Below the pieces are notes generated by a model, which was not told where the DNA came from, searched no databases, and worked only from the letters and a program-made list of their open reading frames with translations. DNA of 64,000 nucleotides from Oxytricha trifallax. Its lineage: Eukaryota > Ciliophora > Spirotrichea > Sporadotrichida > Oxytrichidae. Positions within the stretch are counted from its first letter, which is position 1, and each line of letters begins with the position of its first letter. The stretch is taken from the NCBI GenBank assembly GCA_000711775.1, contig ARYC01017025.1:1-64000 (forward strand), in the 5' to 3' direction. Of the stretch, positions 1-12,200 are shown piece by piece. The position numbers and the translations under genes are program-made.

Positions 1-231
1 TACCTGAAAGAAACTATTTCTTTGGCATTCTTGCAACAATTAAAGGTGATTACTTGAAAGAAATTATTCAAGAATCATAAGAAAAGGTACGGTATCTCTT
101 CAGAAGATAAGGACAAACAAGGGATCAAGATAAGTGAGAGCTGGCTATCAGAGCTGCAGAAGCACCCTTATATTTCAAGTAAGATTTGTAGTTTAAATCT
201 TTAGAAAAATTTGGTACTGGCATCTTCTTGA
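1..231 (+). pseudogene. TBE 22-kDa ORF, C-terminal part, frameshifted
   Basis: Homologous to the 22-kDa ORF at 38051-38632. The frame opens at the window edge with PERNYFFGILATIKGDYL. Near 84 it lacks two bases present in copy 2 (GAATCATAAG against GAATCTCATAAG), which throws it out of frame. The second frame then matches copy 2 again and ends at TGA 229-231. A 22-kDa ORF of unclear function is a standard part of TBE elements. The upstream part is outside the window. Confidence 0.8.
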
Positions 232-447
232 TGAAGGAATAGAGAAAGCTTCACAGAGAGCGAAAGTCGTAGACAAAGTATGAAGTCAGCAAGAGACTTT
301 ATTCAAATATTTAGCCTCCAGAGTCAATGAACATAGATGGCAGGAGCTGGCAGCAAGAGAAGAAACTTAGGAGGAGGGAAGCAAGAAATAGAAGAAAAGA
401 AAGAGAAGCCAGCTCCATCTAGAGAATTTTAAATGTGACTTATATAT

Positions 448-1504
448 TCATTAACTTAACTACAAAACTTATTTATATACATTCACTCTCCCTTCTTTAG
501 CACACTTTTAAGCCAACAAATTATCTACTCTCTTCGCTGAGCTTTTAATAAAGTCTACTGTATCGATAGGTAGGTCATGCATAAGATGGTATAGCAGCAG
601 TTTCTTATAATGACCTTTAAGTATACCCCAGTAGAATTCAATTCCATTAAACTATGGACTATAAGGCACGTTGAACACTGGTGTTATTCTTAGTTGTTCA
701 TAACTTTTCCTTGTTTCTTTTGTCTTATGAACTGAAAGATTATCAACGAATAGTATAATCTCTTATTCAGGGTACTTCTCTCTCAGCTGCTCTAAGAACT
801 TAATATACTGCTCTGTCTTAATAGAGCGAGGATGAATAACATAAGTTTCTAAACAAGCATCCTCACTAATTCCTCCAAGAATTGCCATTGTTTATACCTT
901 GAAATTTTAGTCATATACCTCTATATTACTATGCTTCTTATACCAAGACTTCTAGATGAAAGTGTTGAAGGTAAACACAGCCTAGTCAGCATGAATAAAC
1001 ATAATATGACTCTATTAGGCTCTCTGCATTTAATTATAAATATAATTTAAGTCATTGTTGTAAAATGGCAGAGTGAAATCAATCACTCTCTTGATACGAT
1101 TACACCTTTGTAAGATATACCATTTCGTTTATAAATGTTTGCAACAGACTATGCAGAGATCTTCAACTCAGGGAACTGGTGGTGAAACATAATAGCTCGT
1201 TGGTCGAAAGAGAAGTGAGCCCAATACTTCAAAGTTTTATCATTAATAAGATAGTCAATATGCTTCTATAGAAACTTAGACTTCTTCTTAGGCTAAGAAT
1301 TCAGCTATTATTGCTTTAATTACACAGCTTTCAAGCAGTGAGACGACAGTGTACTCGCTATAAGAGCAGTGCAATAGACTTATAGTTCAGTACAGGTTTG
1401 ACTTATTCACTGTATATATCACATCCATAACGCAGTTTAAACACTAAATCTATATACGCTTCATCATAAATAGACCCCAAAAGCTTGCTATTTTAGTCTC
1501 GCAT
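448..1504 (-). pseudogene. TBE 42-kDa DDE transposase, copy 1, frameshifted
   Basis: Starts at ATG 1502-1504 (MRDQNSKLLG), 78 bp inside the element end, and stops at TGA 448-450; about 350 codons, the usual size of the TBE 42-kDa transposase. It belongs to the IS630/Tc1-mariner superfamily. The first catalytic Asp is in HADQAV near 985-995, the second in FVDNLSVH near 745, and the catalytic Glu follows 34 residues later in NGIEFYWG (DD34E). About 18 TAA/TAG codons must be read as Gln. Compared with copy 2 it has a 7-bp deletion near 1350 and a 1-bp deletion near 1101, so it is probably inactive. In Oxytricha, TBE transposases take part in germline DNA elimination and rearrangement (family knowledge). 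Confidence 0.88.
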
Positions 1505-1505
1505 T

Positions 1506-1583
1506 TAATTAATAACCCCAACCCTAACAAATTCCCTACAAATCAAAGCACTTATAAACCTCATTAAGGGGTTTTGGGGTTTG
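1506..1583. repeat. TBE terminal inverted repeat, copy 1
   Basis: About 78 bp, nearly identical to the right repeat of the second TBE (40685-40762) and the reverse complement of its left repeat (35504-35581). It carries telomere-like C4A4/G4T4 blocks at the outer end. Confidence 0.9.
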
Positions 1584-1584
1584 A

Positions 1585-1975
1585 CTGCAGGAATACATTC
1601 AAAATTGGGAAATTAATTTTTATGAAATTATTAGTAAATCAAATTATTGGCAGATAAAATTTGTCAAATTTAAACGATATTGGGCTCATCGGACTTTGTT
1701 GTTGGTGATACTGTTTTATTGCATCCCTGGAGAAAGATAAATCGGCATAATGTGAGGGTAGAATTTAATAAGTTTAGATGTGATTAATAAAAGGGAAGTA
1801 ATCTCGTCCTGGGATGATATAAAACAATACCACCAACAACAAAGTCCAACTTATTTTGAATTCTCTTCCGATGAGCCCAATATCGTTTAAATTTGACAAA
1901 TTTTATCTGCCAATAATTTGATTTACTAATAATTTCATAAAAATTAATTTCCCATTTTTGAATATATTCCTGCAA
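1585..1975. mobile_element. TTGTAGG-type foldback element, copy A1
   Basis: A palindromic element of about 390 bp. The arms run 1587-1735 and 1810-1975 and end in GCAGGAATACATTC and its complement. The left arm lacks about 20 bp of the right arm (the stretch with GAGAATTC). It matches copies at 19728, 23900, 51125 and 53259, including the internal words GGGCTCAT and GCATCCCTGG. No coding sequence is seen. It begins directly at the ACT next to the TBE end, so the TBE seems to have inserted at or into its edge. Confidence 0.85.
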
Positions 1976-3241
1976 AAATTTCAAAATATTTATATTAATT
2001 ATATAATATTAAATTTTTCATAAAATTTCTTCATAAAATTTTATAGAATTATTTTAATTATTATTTTTTAATTATTAATTTCCTAATCTTGTGGAACTAA
2101 TCCAATTAAATTTATTATTTTATATTTTGTTTATTCATAATTTTTATGATCCAATAATACAAGTATACTAGCTATTTTCTTTGCAAAAGCAAGTAAATTT
2201 GAAATTATGTTTTCTAAATGTAATTAAAATTATTTATTAATGATCAATTAATTTGCTTCAAGATTAATTAATTAAAAAAACTCAAAGGTTTAGCATTAAT
2301 TATTTATAATTTATATTATATTAAATTAAAAATATGCTAGTTGTATACCAATAATTGATATTAGATTAATAAATCTAGAAAACATTCAGATTAATTTAAG
2401 TTTATGAATTTTTTTACTAAAAAAATGCTAATAAAATTTTCCCTGAAACTTAATTTCAAAATTGTAATTTCAAGAACCAAATAATCATTTGGGCAGAATA
2501 AAATAATATTTTTATTTTTTTAATTTATTTTGAACTAATTTTTGAATTTAAATTTAATTATACATTAGAATCTAAATTGATTTAATTATTTAAATTATTT
2601 CTGAATAATTCACAAAAATTTTTGTAAATTATAAAATAAACTTTAAAGTAGTATATTAAATTTTTCACTATTCTATGGAATAATAAATTAATAACTATAA
2701 ATAAAGTATTAACTTATAATTAAGTTTCTGTTCATATAATATTACTAACTATTCTAATAAAATACATTTAAAAGATAAATTAAAGACATTTGTAAAATAT
2801 AAATATTAAACCAAATAAAAAAATAAAAGTATATGTATTCCAAGGTGTTATTTATATAAATAAAAAATAAATTAATTTATTTAATATTTTTTTTAATTTA
2901 AAGGTAAAAATATACTTAATTGTATTATACTATCATAAGTATATATATTTAACATTTACAAATTAATTGTAATATTAAATAAGAATTAATTACATAATTT
3001 CGCATGATGGAATGAAGCAATCATATTTACAAGCTTCATTAACTATGCCATATAAAATAATCTTAAAATTCAAATCTTTTTTTGCTTAATTCTATGATAA
3101 TCTTTTTTGATGTTGTGACTTCAACATATCTATCAGTTTAAATTTAATTCTTTTTATAATAATATTTTGATTTTCTCATTGCAAGAAGAGAACTCATTAA
3201 TATCTGAGATAATTTTAATTGACTGAAACTTTATAGATTTT
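1976..3241. other. AT-rich spacer
   Basis: About 85% A+T, with homopolymer runs and no GC island, inverted repeat or convincing reading frame on either strand. I see nothing to annotate. Confidence 0.5.
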
Positions 3242-5121
3242 TGGATGGGGTGTACAATTCTGGAATTTTTTGAAATTCCAGCACCATTCTGGAACACCAG
3301 ATCCAATGAATCTGGAATTCCAGATACAGAACTGGAATTCCAGATACAGTTCTGGAATTCCAGTTCTGTGCAGGGGTATCTCAATATATGATATCAAATA
3401 TAATTATAGTTATAATGGATTTTTTTAAAAAAAAGTATACAATATAATTTTATATATTATCATTAGTCATATGTTTAAATGAATTATTTATTGAAATATG
3501 ATCAATATTTTAATGTTTTTTCATAAAAAGTTTAAATTTTAAACATTAATCTTTTATCTCTATTGCTATTATTTTTACATATAAAATTTTAATTTGTCTA
3601 TTTATTGAAAATTCATCAATAACATTAATATCTAAATCTATAGAATTTATAAACTTTTCTTAACGTTGATTTTTTATCGGTTCAATTATACAATAAAACA
3701 TAAATAAGTAGAATATTTTAAGTTTTGAAGTTGTTTTCCTGTTGGAAAGTATTTCTATGATATTTTAATATTTAAAAATATATATAATCCATAGTATAAA
3801 AAATACGTATTATATTTCCTGTTAATTTAATTGTAATAAAGATCGAGGGACGTGAGGGACATAAAATTCAATCTTAAATGAAATGTTTTATTTGAAAATT
3901 TTGTATCAATAAAAAAACCATTAAATATTAATTATCAAATAATCAAATTAATTAACCGTCACAATGTTAAAAATTTTAATCTTAAATAGATATTATCCTA
4001 AGTTTTAAAAGAATTACACTTAAAAAACTTTTATACAAAAGATAAATTAAATTAAATGTGAGTTAAGAATTCGACATTAATTTAAAATTAAATAGATATT
4101 CTTAAAATTTAGATATATTAATCTTTAAAAGCAGCACCTATTTTCTCCAATTAATATATTATTTATATTCCAAAGAAATTTCACATAAATTTAAACTTGA
4201 TTTAGTTGTTTCAAAAAAATTGCAAAAGCCTTATTATTCATCTAACTGCAAGACATATTTTTAAAATGGCCTATATACTTTAATTTTACTAATACTAATA
4301 AAATGAACTATTTAAAAATTAAAAAGCATTTGAGATATCCGCTTATTTGTTTCAGATGTTTATTTTAGAAATATCAAATAAGTATTTTTATTTTTCACAA
4401 AATTATTTAAATTACAATGAGAATTCCTTTATTATTGTAATAATTAATACTACTAATTATAAGTACTTTTATTCATTAAGCTTTAAAGACTCTTATTAAT
4501 ATATTCAAAAAATATGATATATTTGCTAAAATTGAAGTGATTATTGAAAATATGTTGAATGATTAAATATTAATAACATCCTAATTCTCAATACTTTTTT
4601 TAATCATAATCTCTATTTTTAAAATTATTAAAAATAATATAATTATTCTTGAATTTGTAATCATAAAAAAATATTATTAGACTCAATTATTATTATTTTA
4701 ATATTAAATAGTTAATTTATTTGAAAACATTTAAATAAGATTTTTTAAAAATTTACATTTAATAGATGAAATAATAGTTTTATTGTAGGTTTTTGTTATA
4801 AAACTTGAAAATTATTTATTATGTCTAAAATTTTATAAATTATATTTTATTTAAACATATCGTAAATGTTAAACTAGATATATCTAAGGTAAAAATGATA
4901 AAAAATAAATTATATATTCCTTTTCATCTAACCTTTACTTTAAGCAAAAAAATAATTTTCAAAAATTCCAGATCTATTGAATCTGGAATTCCAGATACAG
5001 TTCTGGAATTCCAGTTCTGTATCTGGAACGTTTTTCACCATTCTGGAATGTTTTTCACCAATCTGGAATTCCAGAATGGTGCTGGAATTTCAAAAAATTC
5101 CAGAATTGTACACCCCATCCA
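3242..5121. mobile_element. 1.88-kb inverted-repeat element with CTGGAATTCCAG arrays
   Basis: The outermost 53 bp at 3242-3294 recur as an exact reverse complement at 5069-5121, beginning TGGATGGGGTGTACAATTC. Just inside, both ends hold several copies of the 12-bp palindrome CTGGAATTCCAG, spaced by ATACAG or similar (3310-3364 and 4975-5014). The 1.5-kb interior is plain AT-rich DNA with no coding sequence I can support. Flanks show no clear target duplication. A decayed relative of the CTGGAA repeats lies at 33515-33600. Short frames under the standard code at each end are artefacts of the repeats. Confidence 0.75.
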
Positions 5122-5415
5122 GATTTTTAATTCATAAAATAGTGGAAAAAGCCAATTCAAAAATTGATTCAGATCATAATTAATATTGTAACAAAACAAA
5201 TGTTACATAACTACTAAGGAAATATAATCATGGAATTAAACTTAATCACAATTTCTAGGAAAGTTTTCCATCATATTTATTAATAAATTTATAATGTTTT
5301 AATTTTTGATTCTAATATTTATTAATGTAAATTTTATTTAATAATATTTTGTTTTTATTTTCTAATGTTAATAATTTTTAAAAAAACACATATTATTTAT
5401 ATGGAAGTATTGATA

Positions 5416-5677
5416 AAACCCCGTTAGTCAATTATGAATGAAGATTGGGGATTAAGAATAAAGAAATTAAAATATAATTATTATTGGCGTAAATTATTAA
5501 AGTTATGGCTAATTATTAAAACCATTGGCTCGAATAATTGTCTCTATAAAATAAACCAATCAGGGTCCGTAAATTTGTTTTTAGCCTAATTATATTTAAT
5601 TTCAGCCAATTAAAATTAATTTTTAATTTCTTTATTCATAATCCCCAATCTTCATTCTTAATTGACTAACGGGGTTT
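5416..5677. mobile_element. 262-bp MITE with AAACCCC ends and TA duplication
   Basis: Terminal inverted repeats of about 55 bp start AAACCCCGTTAGTCAATTATG and include GAAGATTGGGGATTAAGAAT. TA flanks both sides, as with Tc1/mariner-like MITEs. The ends resemble a telomeric repeat, as in TBE, but the rest is unrelated. It is non-coding, with a central region at 5480-5600 that holds GGCTCGAATAATTG. Confidence 0.75.
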
Positions 5678-6271
5678 TATAATATTAATTTAATGATAAT
5701 CATAGATCGTTTTGCTTCCCTGAGATAGTCAAAAAAGATTTTTCACTTTTGTTAATGAGCACTAATATAAATTTTTAATAAAAATATTTTAATTTATTTC
5801 CATTAATGTATTTAAAACAATGCAATTTGTCTCAGAAAATATAATTATAATTATAACTATAAAAATTCAAATCTCTAATTAATTTATTTTATATGAAAAA
5901 ATTAAAAAAATAATTATTTAAAATCTTTAGCCACCACAAATTATTAATAGAAATATAATTTATATTATAATTACAATTGTAAAACAAATTAAATGCTAAT
6001 TATTTAGAAGAAGTTTAAAACCTGATTATTATTTTAATAATTAATCTTGGTTTAGAATAAAAAATATAATCTGCTTATTAGCTCTTATAAAGTATTCTGT
6101 TAACATTTGTTGTGATTAATTATTTAAAAAAATAATTTAAAATTAGGAATCTAAGTATATCACTTATTCACTTTATTTTAAACATAAAATTTCAGCATTG
6201 ATTAATTACTGTGAATTACTTCACAAAATTAGAGTATTAACATGAGGGTTATGAGTAAATTTCATTATTTT

Positions 6272-6732
6272 TCAGAGTACCTCTTCAAAACTAGAACTTT
6301 TTTCCCCTCAAAAACTGGAAAATTTCACTAAAATCTGAAACGAATCTTAAACATAAAAAATTTGCCGTGAAAAAATTTACAAAACTTTATGAACACAGCC
6401 CCATACAATTCGCCTATCCTAGATAGCAACAAAAAAAATAAATTTCGAGAATAATTAAGGGCAAATGAAATTAAATTTATTTTAAATGACAAAAACAATG
6501 CATTTTAATAATTTTAAATACATAGACTTCGCATATCCTTAATTATTTCTGGAATTTAATTTTTTTATTGTTATCTTTAATAGGCGAATTGTATGGGGAT
6601 TTTTGTGGTCATAAAATTTTGTAACTTTTTTTCACGGAAAATTTTTAAATGTTCAAGATTTGTTCCAGATTTTAGTGAAATTTTCAAGTTTTTGAGGGGC
6701 AAAAAGAGTTCAAGTTTTGAAGTGGGTATCCA
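6272..6732. mobile_element. 460-bp diverged foldback element
   Basis: The arms pair imperfectly: GTACCTCTTCAAAACTAGAA on the left answers TTCAAGTTTTGAAGTGGGTATC on the right. Further inside, CCCCTCAAAAACT, TTTCACTAAAATCTG and CCCCATACAATTCGCCTAT also have partners. About 15% mismatch suggests an old copy. No clear target duplication and no coding sequence. Confidence 0.7.
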
Positions 6733-7700
6733 TTTTTCAAAATTATAATTAAAAAATTCAATATTTTAAATGAAATAAATTTATATTTATAATTTTTATG
6801 CTATGCCTTGCAATCCTTAAAAAAATATAAAATTTTATTATATTTTTAACTTTTATAATATACATCTTTGCAGACACTTATGAAAATCAACAGGAATCAG
6901 ACAGTTTCAGATCTAAGTTCCTAAATGATTAGAACCAAGTCTAAAAGGAAATTTTGAATCATAAATATTTAAGAACTAAATACCAAAATCCTGGCAAAAT
7001 CAACTTCTTATGGAAGTTTTAGGCACGCTTCTCTTTCTTTAAGGATTTAATATAATTCTATAAAGATTAAAATGTCATGCTTTTATAGAATATATCTATA
7101 ATTAAAATAAATTTATAATTTGATAATAATTTATTTAAGAAAATAGAATAATTATTGCTAAACTGAAGCAATGAATTCACTTGTGAATGCTCTCATGATT
7201 TCAAGTATCTATGTTTTGTCATTTTCTAATTTAATATAATTTATTTTTGTATTGATTAATCGTCTAAAATCATATAATTTATTAATATTATAATGTAAAA
7301 TGAAACTATAAGTATTGATAAAATACAATGAAAATAGGTAAATTGGTAGAATGTCGACTCAAAAAATCAATGATTTAATATGACAGTAACATTTTATATA
7401 CAGATAAATTAATGCTAAGAAATTATAATTATAAGATTAGATAGAATTAGATCACCGCAAAAAGAAAATATACTTCTGATTAACAAATGAAAAGAAAGCT
7501 AATAACATAAGTAAATTATTCTTAAAAAATAGCTTTTAATTTAAGATTTAAATACCAATTTATTTAGTTTTAGATGACTTTATTAATTTTAGATTGATAT
7601 CTTGAAGAAGCAGTGGAATGTTGTAATTTAGTAAAATGCTTTGAATGAGAAATGGACTTATAATATAAGATAATTATTCTAAATAGCAAATGAGTAAAAT

Positions 7701-8191
7701 ATGAAAATATAGAACAACATGACTTTTAAAACAAAAAATCGAAAATTAACTGATCCAATTACTCAAGAATTCCTCAGTGTAGGTTAAGTCCAGGAAGTTA
7801 TGAATGGCTAGGAAATTACTGATGCCAACCTCTACTTGAAGAAAGTGCTCTCACATTAAATAAGGAAGAATTATCAGATTCAGGCTAAACAACCTTAGAA
7901 TGAAGAGAAGAAATTATTTATGTAAAAGATGGGCTTATTTTTCATTTAAAAAGTCAAAATATGCAGTCTAGGTAATTATTGATGATGGATCAAAAGTAGT
8001 ATCAATAGCTCCAAACTTAATCGATACAGAGAAATAAAAATGCAAAAGATATTTTCTTTTAAAAAGTTGTAATATTTCGCATCTTAGTAGTATTATGTTT
8101 TGTCCTTTTTGGATTTTCTACCGATTTCAACAAACTTTAAATCGATTAAGTGGGAATATACAAAGAAATTTAAACAAGCATATTCTTTTGA
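7701..8191 (+). pseudogene. Coding-like island, possible SNARE-like tail, frame broken
   Basis: Base use here is richer in GC than its flanks. With TAA/TAG as Gln, one frame opens at ATG 7701 (or 7719) and runs to TGA 7980-7982, containing KLTDPITQEFLSVGQVQEV. A second frame from about 7900 to TGA 8189-8191 reads REEIIYVKDGLIFHL, then a Gln-rich stretch, then a hydrophobic segment VVIFRILVVLCFVLFGF. A helical region followed by one C-terminal membrane segment is the layout of a SNARE, but I cannot confirm the family. The frame change near 7900-7960 could be decay, an intron, or the junction of two MDSs. Function unknown. Confidence 0.35.
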
Positions 8192-8460
8192 AAAAATTCA
8201 ATAATGTATGCCTGTATATTTAAAATATCACGGTTAAACTCAATGTTTCTTAATATTGATTTGCTTTTCTCTCAATTTTCTTATTTTCTTTTTATATCGA
8301 TATTTTGATGTTGAATAAAAGTTCTGTATAAAAAAGAGGATAATTCAGTCATTACTATAGAATTGATGCTTACATAAATATAATATAAATTAAACTCTAA
8401 ATAAATTATTTTATTTTCATTTTATCATTATAATTATAGATAGTTATTAATATATATATA

Positions 8461-9258
8461 TCATTTCCATGAAAATATTAATTAATCTATTTTAGAATTA
8501 AAGATAAAACTTTATTTAAATGAATGGAATAATAATTATAAACACTTTCCTTTACACAATAAAAAGCAAAAAATCTGCTCACACATTTTAAAATTAATAT
8601 AATTCTAGATTTTTAAACTAGTATCCTACTTTTTTTATAAAACTTTTTAATTTAATTTTTTTATTGTTTTTTTTTTGTAATTATTTTTGAAAAATTTAAA
8701 GTAGATAGTTAAATATTTGTTATAAGGTGTAAAAAAAATGCAGATAAAATAAAATTAAATAAAAGGGAATGTTTCTAAATTTTATTTTTGAAGTTAAATA
8801 GGACTTTTCTATTAAAGATTCTAAACTAAATTTAATTTATAATTACATTGATTTGAGTTGATCAGAAAAATATTAGATTAATCTTATCCAATACTATTAT
8901 TTTTAATTTATATTTTATAATGATAAATATATAATATAATATTTATAAAATTAATTAAAAAAAATAAAAAGATATTAAATAAATTAAAACTATTTAATGT
9001 AAGTTAAAATGCATTGCATGATTATGGCATACTATCTAGATAATTAAAATTAAAATTATGCTTAGATTAATAACTGTTGTCCGATTTTCTTAACTAATTC
9101 CAGGACTGAGATAACTTAAATATAATATTGATGAATTATTCAAGGATTTTAGAGACATATGAAATATCTCCCATCTCCATCAAATAATGTGTAAAAATAT
9201 TAAAGTTCAGTAATATACAGTTTATTAAAATTCTACACTTAAATAAAACCAAAGTCGC
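8461..9258 (-). CDS. Hypothetical 265-codon open frame (ciliate code)
   Basis: Free of TGA from 9258 down to TGA 8461-8463. The upstream third (9060-9258) has higher GC and includes MEMGDISYVSKILEQFINII from ATG 9178-9180. Below about 8990 it becomes very AT-rich and reads mostly Asn,Lys,Ile,Phe. Only the first third may be a real coding segment, for example an MDS. A second frame across the same DNA also reads well, so the frame is uncertain. No family recognised. Confidence 0.2.
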
Positions 9259-9259
9259 T

Positions 9260-12200
9260 CAATAACCCCAAAATCCAAAGATTAAATAAAAATATAAAAT
9301 TATTTTAATTAAATTTCTCTAATTCTAATGTAATTTACAATGATAAATTTATTAATCATATTTAAACTAGAGATTAATAAATTAATTGGAATCTAATTAA
9401 GATTATGAAAAAATTAATTATTTTAAGCGCTAATTAATTTATAAATAAAATTAATGTATTTTAAATTATAATTATAAATTAAATGAATAAATTTATAATT
9501 ATCTATTTGGCAATTAAAGATTGAATTTACTAAAAATATATTTTTTTCTCTAGTACTACTGCTTGCTTAATAATGAAATTTTATATTTTAATACTCTGAT
9601 TGTAATAACGATTTTATTTTTTATTTTTGTTATCTATCCATAAATAGATTTAATTTATAATTTATTTTTTAATTTTTAAATACTGGAATTACATTATTTT
9701 ATGTGTTTTATATATTTGTATATTAAAATATAAATAAATATAAATTTAATTAATTTAAAATATATTAAATGAAAGTATAGAAAAATATGATAATAGTAGT
9801 TTTTTTATATAAAATTATTTGTAAGAAATATAATTAAGAATATCAACGAATTCTACAGATACATCTAAAAATATACCTTAAATAAATATTAAATCTATTT
9901 AGATTTTTATTAATAAATAAAAAATAGATATCTTATTACAGAGATTTATTAGAATTTCACAAATAGCAAATATTTATGAGTCTATAATTATTGTTTAGAA
10001 AATAAAGATATACTTTATTTCATTTTAATTAGTTATTTTTAAATCATTAATATCTTATGCTATAAATATTGATTAAAATATAATATTTTCATTTTTTCTA
10101 ACAAAATTTGAATATTAATTATGTTTTATTACATATTCTAAATTTATAATATATAAAATCTTTTAATATTTTATGTTATTTTTAATAAATTTCCTTGCAG
10201 ACCAAAACTAGTCTAGTGATAAAACTTGGAGACTTAGTTACTTATCATCAAAAAGGAAATTTTATTAGTTTGTCAATCAGCATATTTTACTTTTATATAT
10301 TATTTTATATATTTGATATTATTTTATTATTAACTATTGCATATTTATATTATTTAAGTTCATCAGCTCTATCAATTAACAATTTAATTAATAATAAAAT
10401 AGTTAATATACAACTCATTTCTTCAATTTTAAATTAATATATAATAAAGAATATACATTTTTATAAATAAACTAAATCAGTTTTTAATTTCTAATATATT
10501 AAAGTTAATTTATTAAAATTAATAATCATTTGCATTTTATAGTTTAAAATTAAATATAATAAATATAAAGTAATAAAATATAATTTTAAGACTCAGTGCA
10601 TATGTCATAGACTTTCTATATTTTTTAATATTCTTTATTATATAAAGAATAATTAAAGTTAATTGTAAAAAAAGTTTTATATGTTTAACCAATTTGAATT
10701 CTTTGAATGATAATATTCTACTTTAGTAAAAGTAAAAACTAAGATAAGCAAAAGGTAAAGAAATAAACTTTAATTTATATTAGATTAATTAGAAATTAAC
10801 TTCTAAAATTTTACGAATAATATTATTAAATTTATTAAAAAATTAATCAAAATTTAATTAAACTAATATTTAATATAATAGCTGTTGCATTTAATTTTTG
10901 CTTTTAGTATATATATATATATATATATAAGTTATTAATATTATTTAAAAAGTATAATTAATTAAATTACCATTATATTAAGAAAAAATAATAATTAATT
11001 TTTTAAGATTTATAAAATTGTACTAATACAAATATTTATGAATTAATTTTTAAATTAAAAAAAGAAGCTTACCATTGTGACAGAATTTTAGGATACAAAT
11101 ATATATGATTAAACTGAAATAAATGTCCTTTAATATTGCTCATTTTATATAAATTAATTTATTTAAGTTGAAGTTAATATGATGGGAAAATAAATACTTA
11201 TTTAAGAATCAAGTTTCTTATTTTTAAATATAGAGATTCTAGTCATTTATATTAGTCTTTAAATATTTAGTTATACAGAGGATGTAGCTTGTAAATCATT
11301 TGTATAAATTATTTTCGTAAAAAGTATATATTTTTACAAAGTTTTTAGTATTAAGAGAAAATTTGGATTTTTAAAAACTCTTATTTAAGTATTTTTTTGT
11401 TTTAATTTTTTTTTATTTAATTGAATATTTATGTAGAAATTTTTAACATTCATAATTATTCTTATTTATTTATAACAAATCTTTTATTTTTGTTTATATT
11501 CAACTTAAAAATAAACGCTTAAATAGCCACTCTATTTGAACTATTTTTAAATAATTTATATTTTTTTTATTTATTAAATTTAATGTGAGGTTTAGAATTT
11601 TTTTTTTCATTAATAATAAAATAAAAGCATGTAATAAAATAGTAATTAAAATTTTTATTGCTTTATGTAAATCTATATTTTAAAACTTTAATTTTAAAAT
11701 TATTTGTTAAAAATATGAAATAGATATACATTTTTAATTTAATTTTTCTATGTAATTATTAAAACTAATTATACTTCAATGATTTTATTATTTTATGTAG
11801 TAAAATATATAAATTCCTTTTACTAAGTTAAATGATTATGCATATATTTTATTAATAATTTAAAACTACATTTATATGTTGAATTATAATTTTGTCTATT
11901 TTTTTAAATTACATTATCTAATTTACAATGAAATTACAAAATAATATAATATAATATAATAAAAATACATCTTATTTTATTATTAAGATTTTTTTAAGAG
12001 AATTGTAGAAGAATTTTGATTATAATTATCTCTAAAAATATATAAATTATGTTACTATGAATAAAGGCAAAAATGAATATTTAATATCTAAGTTAATTAA
12101 ATGTTAAATTCATCATTATTATTAAAAAAAGTAACTTAATAATTTGATTAATATAAAAACATTTATTAGTATATAAATTATATTTTCATTTATGAATAAT

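Larger units (their letters stand above)
1..1583 (-). mobile_element. TBE: TBE transposon, copy 1 (truncated by window edge)
   Basis: One end of a telomere-bearing element. It reads inward from its terminal inverted repeat at 1506-1583: repeat, then the 42-kDa transposase gene on the minus strand, then the 3' part of the 22-kDa ORF on the plus strand, in the same order as the full copy at 35504-40762. The outer end reads GGGGTTTG, one T short of the perfect GGGGTTTTG of the other copy. It is followed by ACT (1584-1586), which fits the ANT target rule known for TBE elements; the matching ACT would lie outside the window. This copy lacks the two insertions found in copy 2, so it serves as the empty-site reference. 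Confidence 0.93.

Noticed and set aside
1501..1583. C4A4-like stretches as real telomere repeats
   Set aside because: They are the ends of TBE terminal inverted repeats: the same 78-bp sequence occurs three times with transposase genes beside it and ANT duplications.
3154..3397. Short frames near both ends of the CTGGAATTCCAG element (also 4895-5183)
   Set aside because: Translations of the palindromic repeat array in several frames at once.
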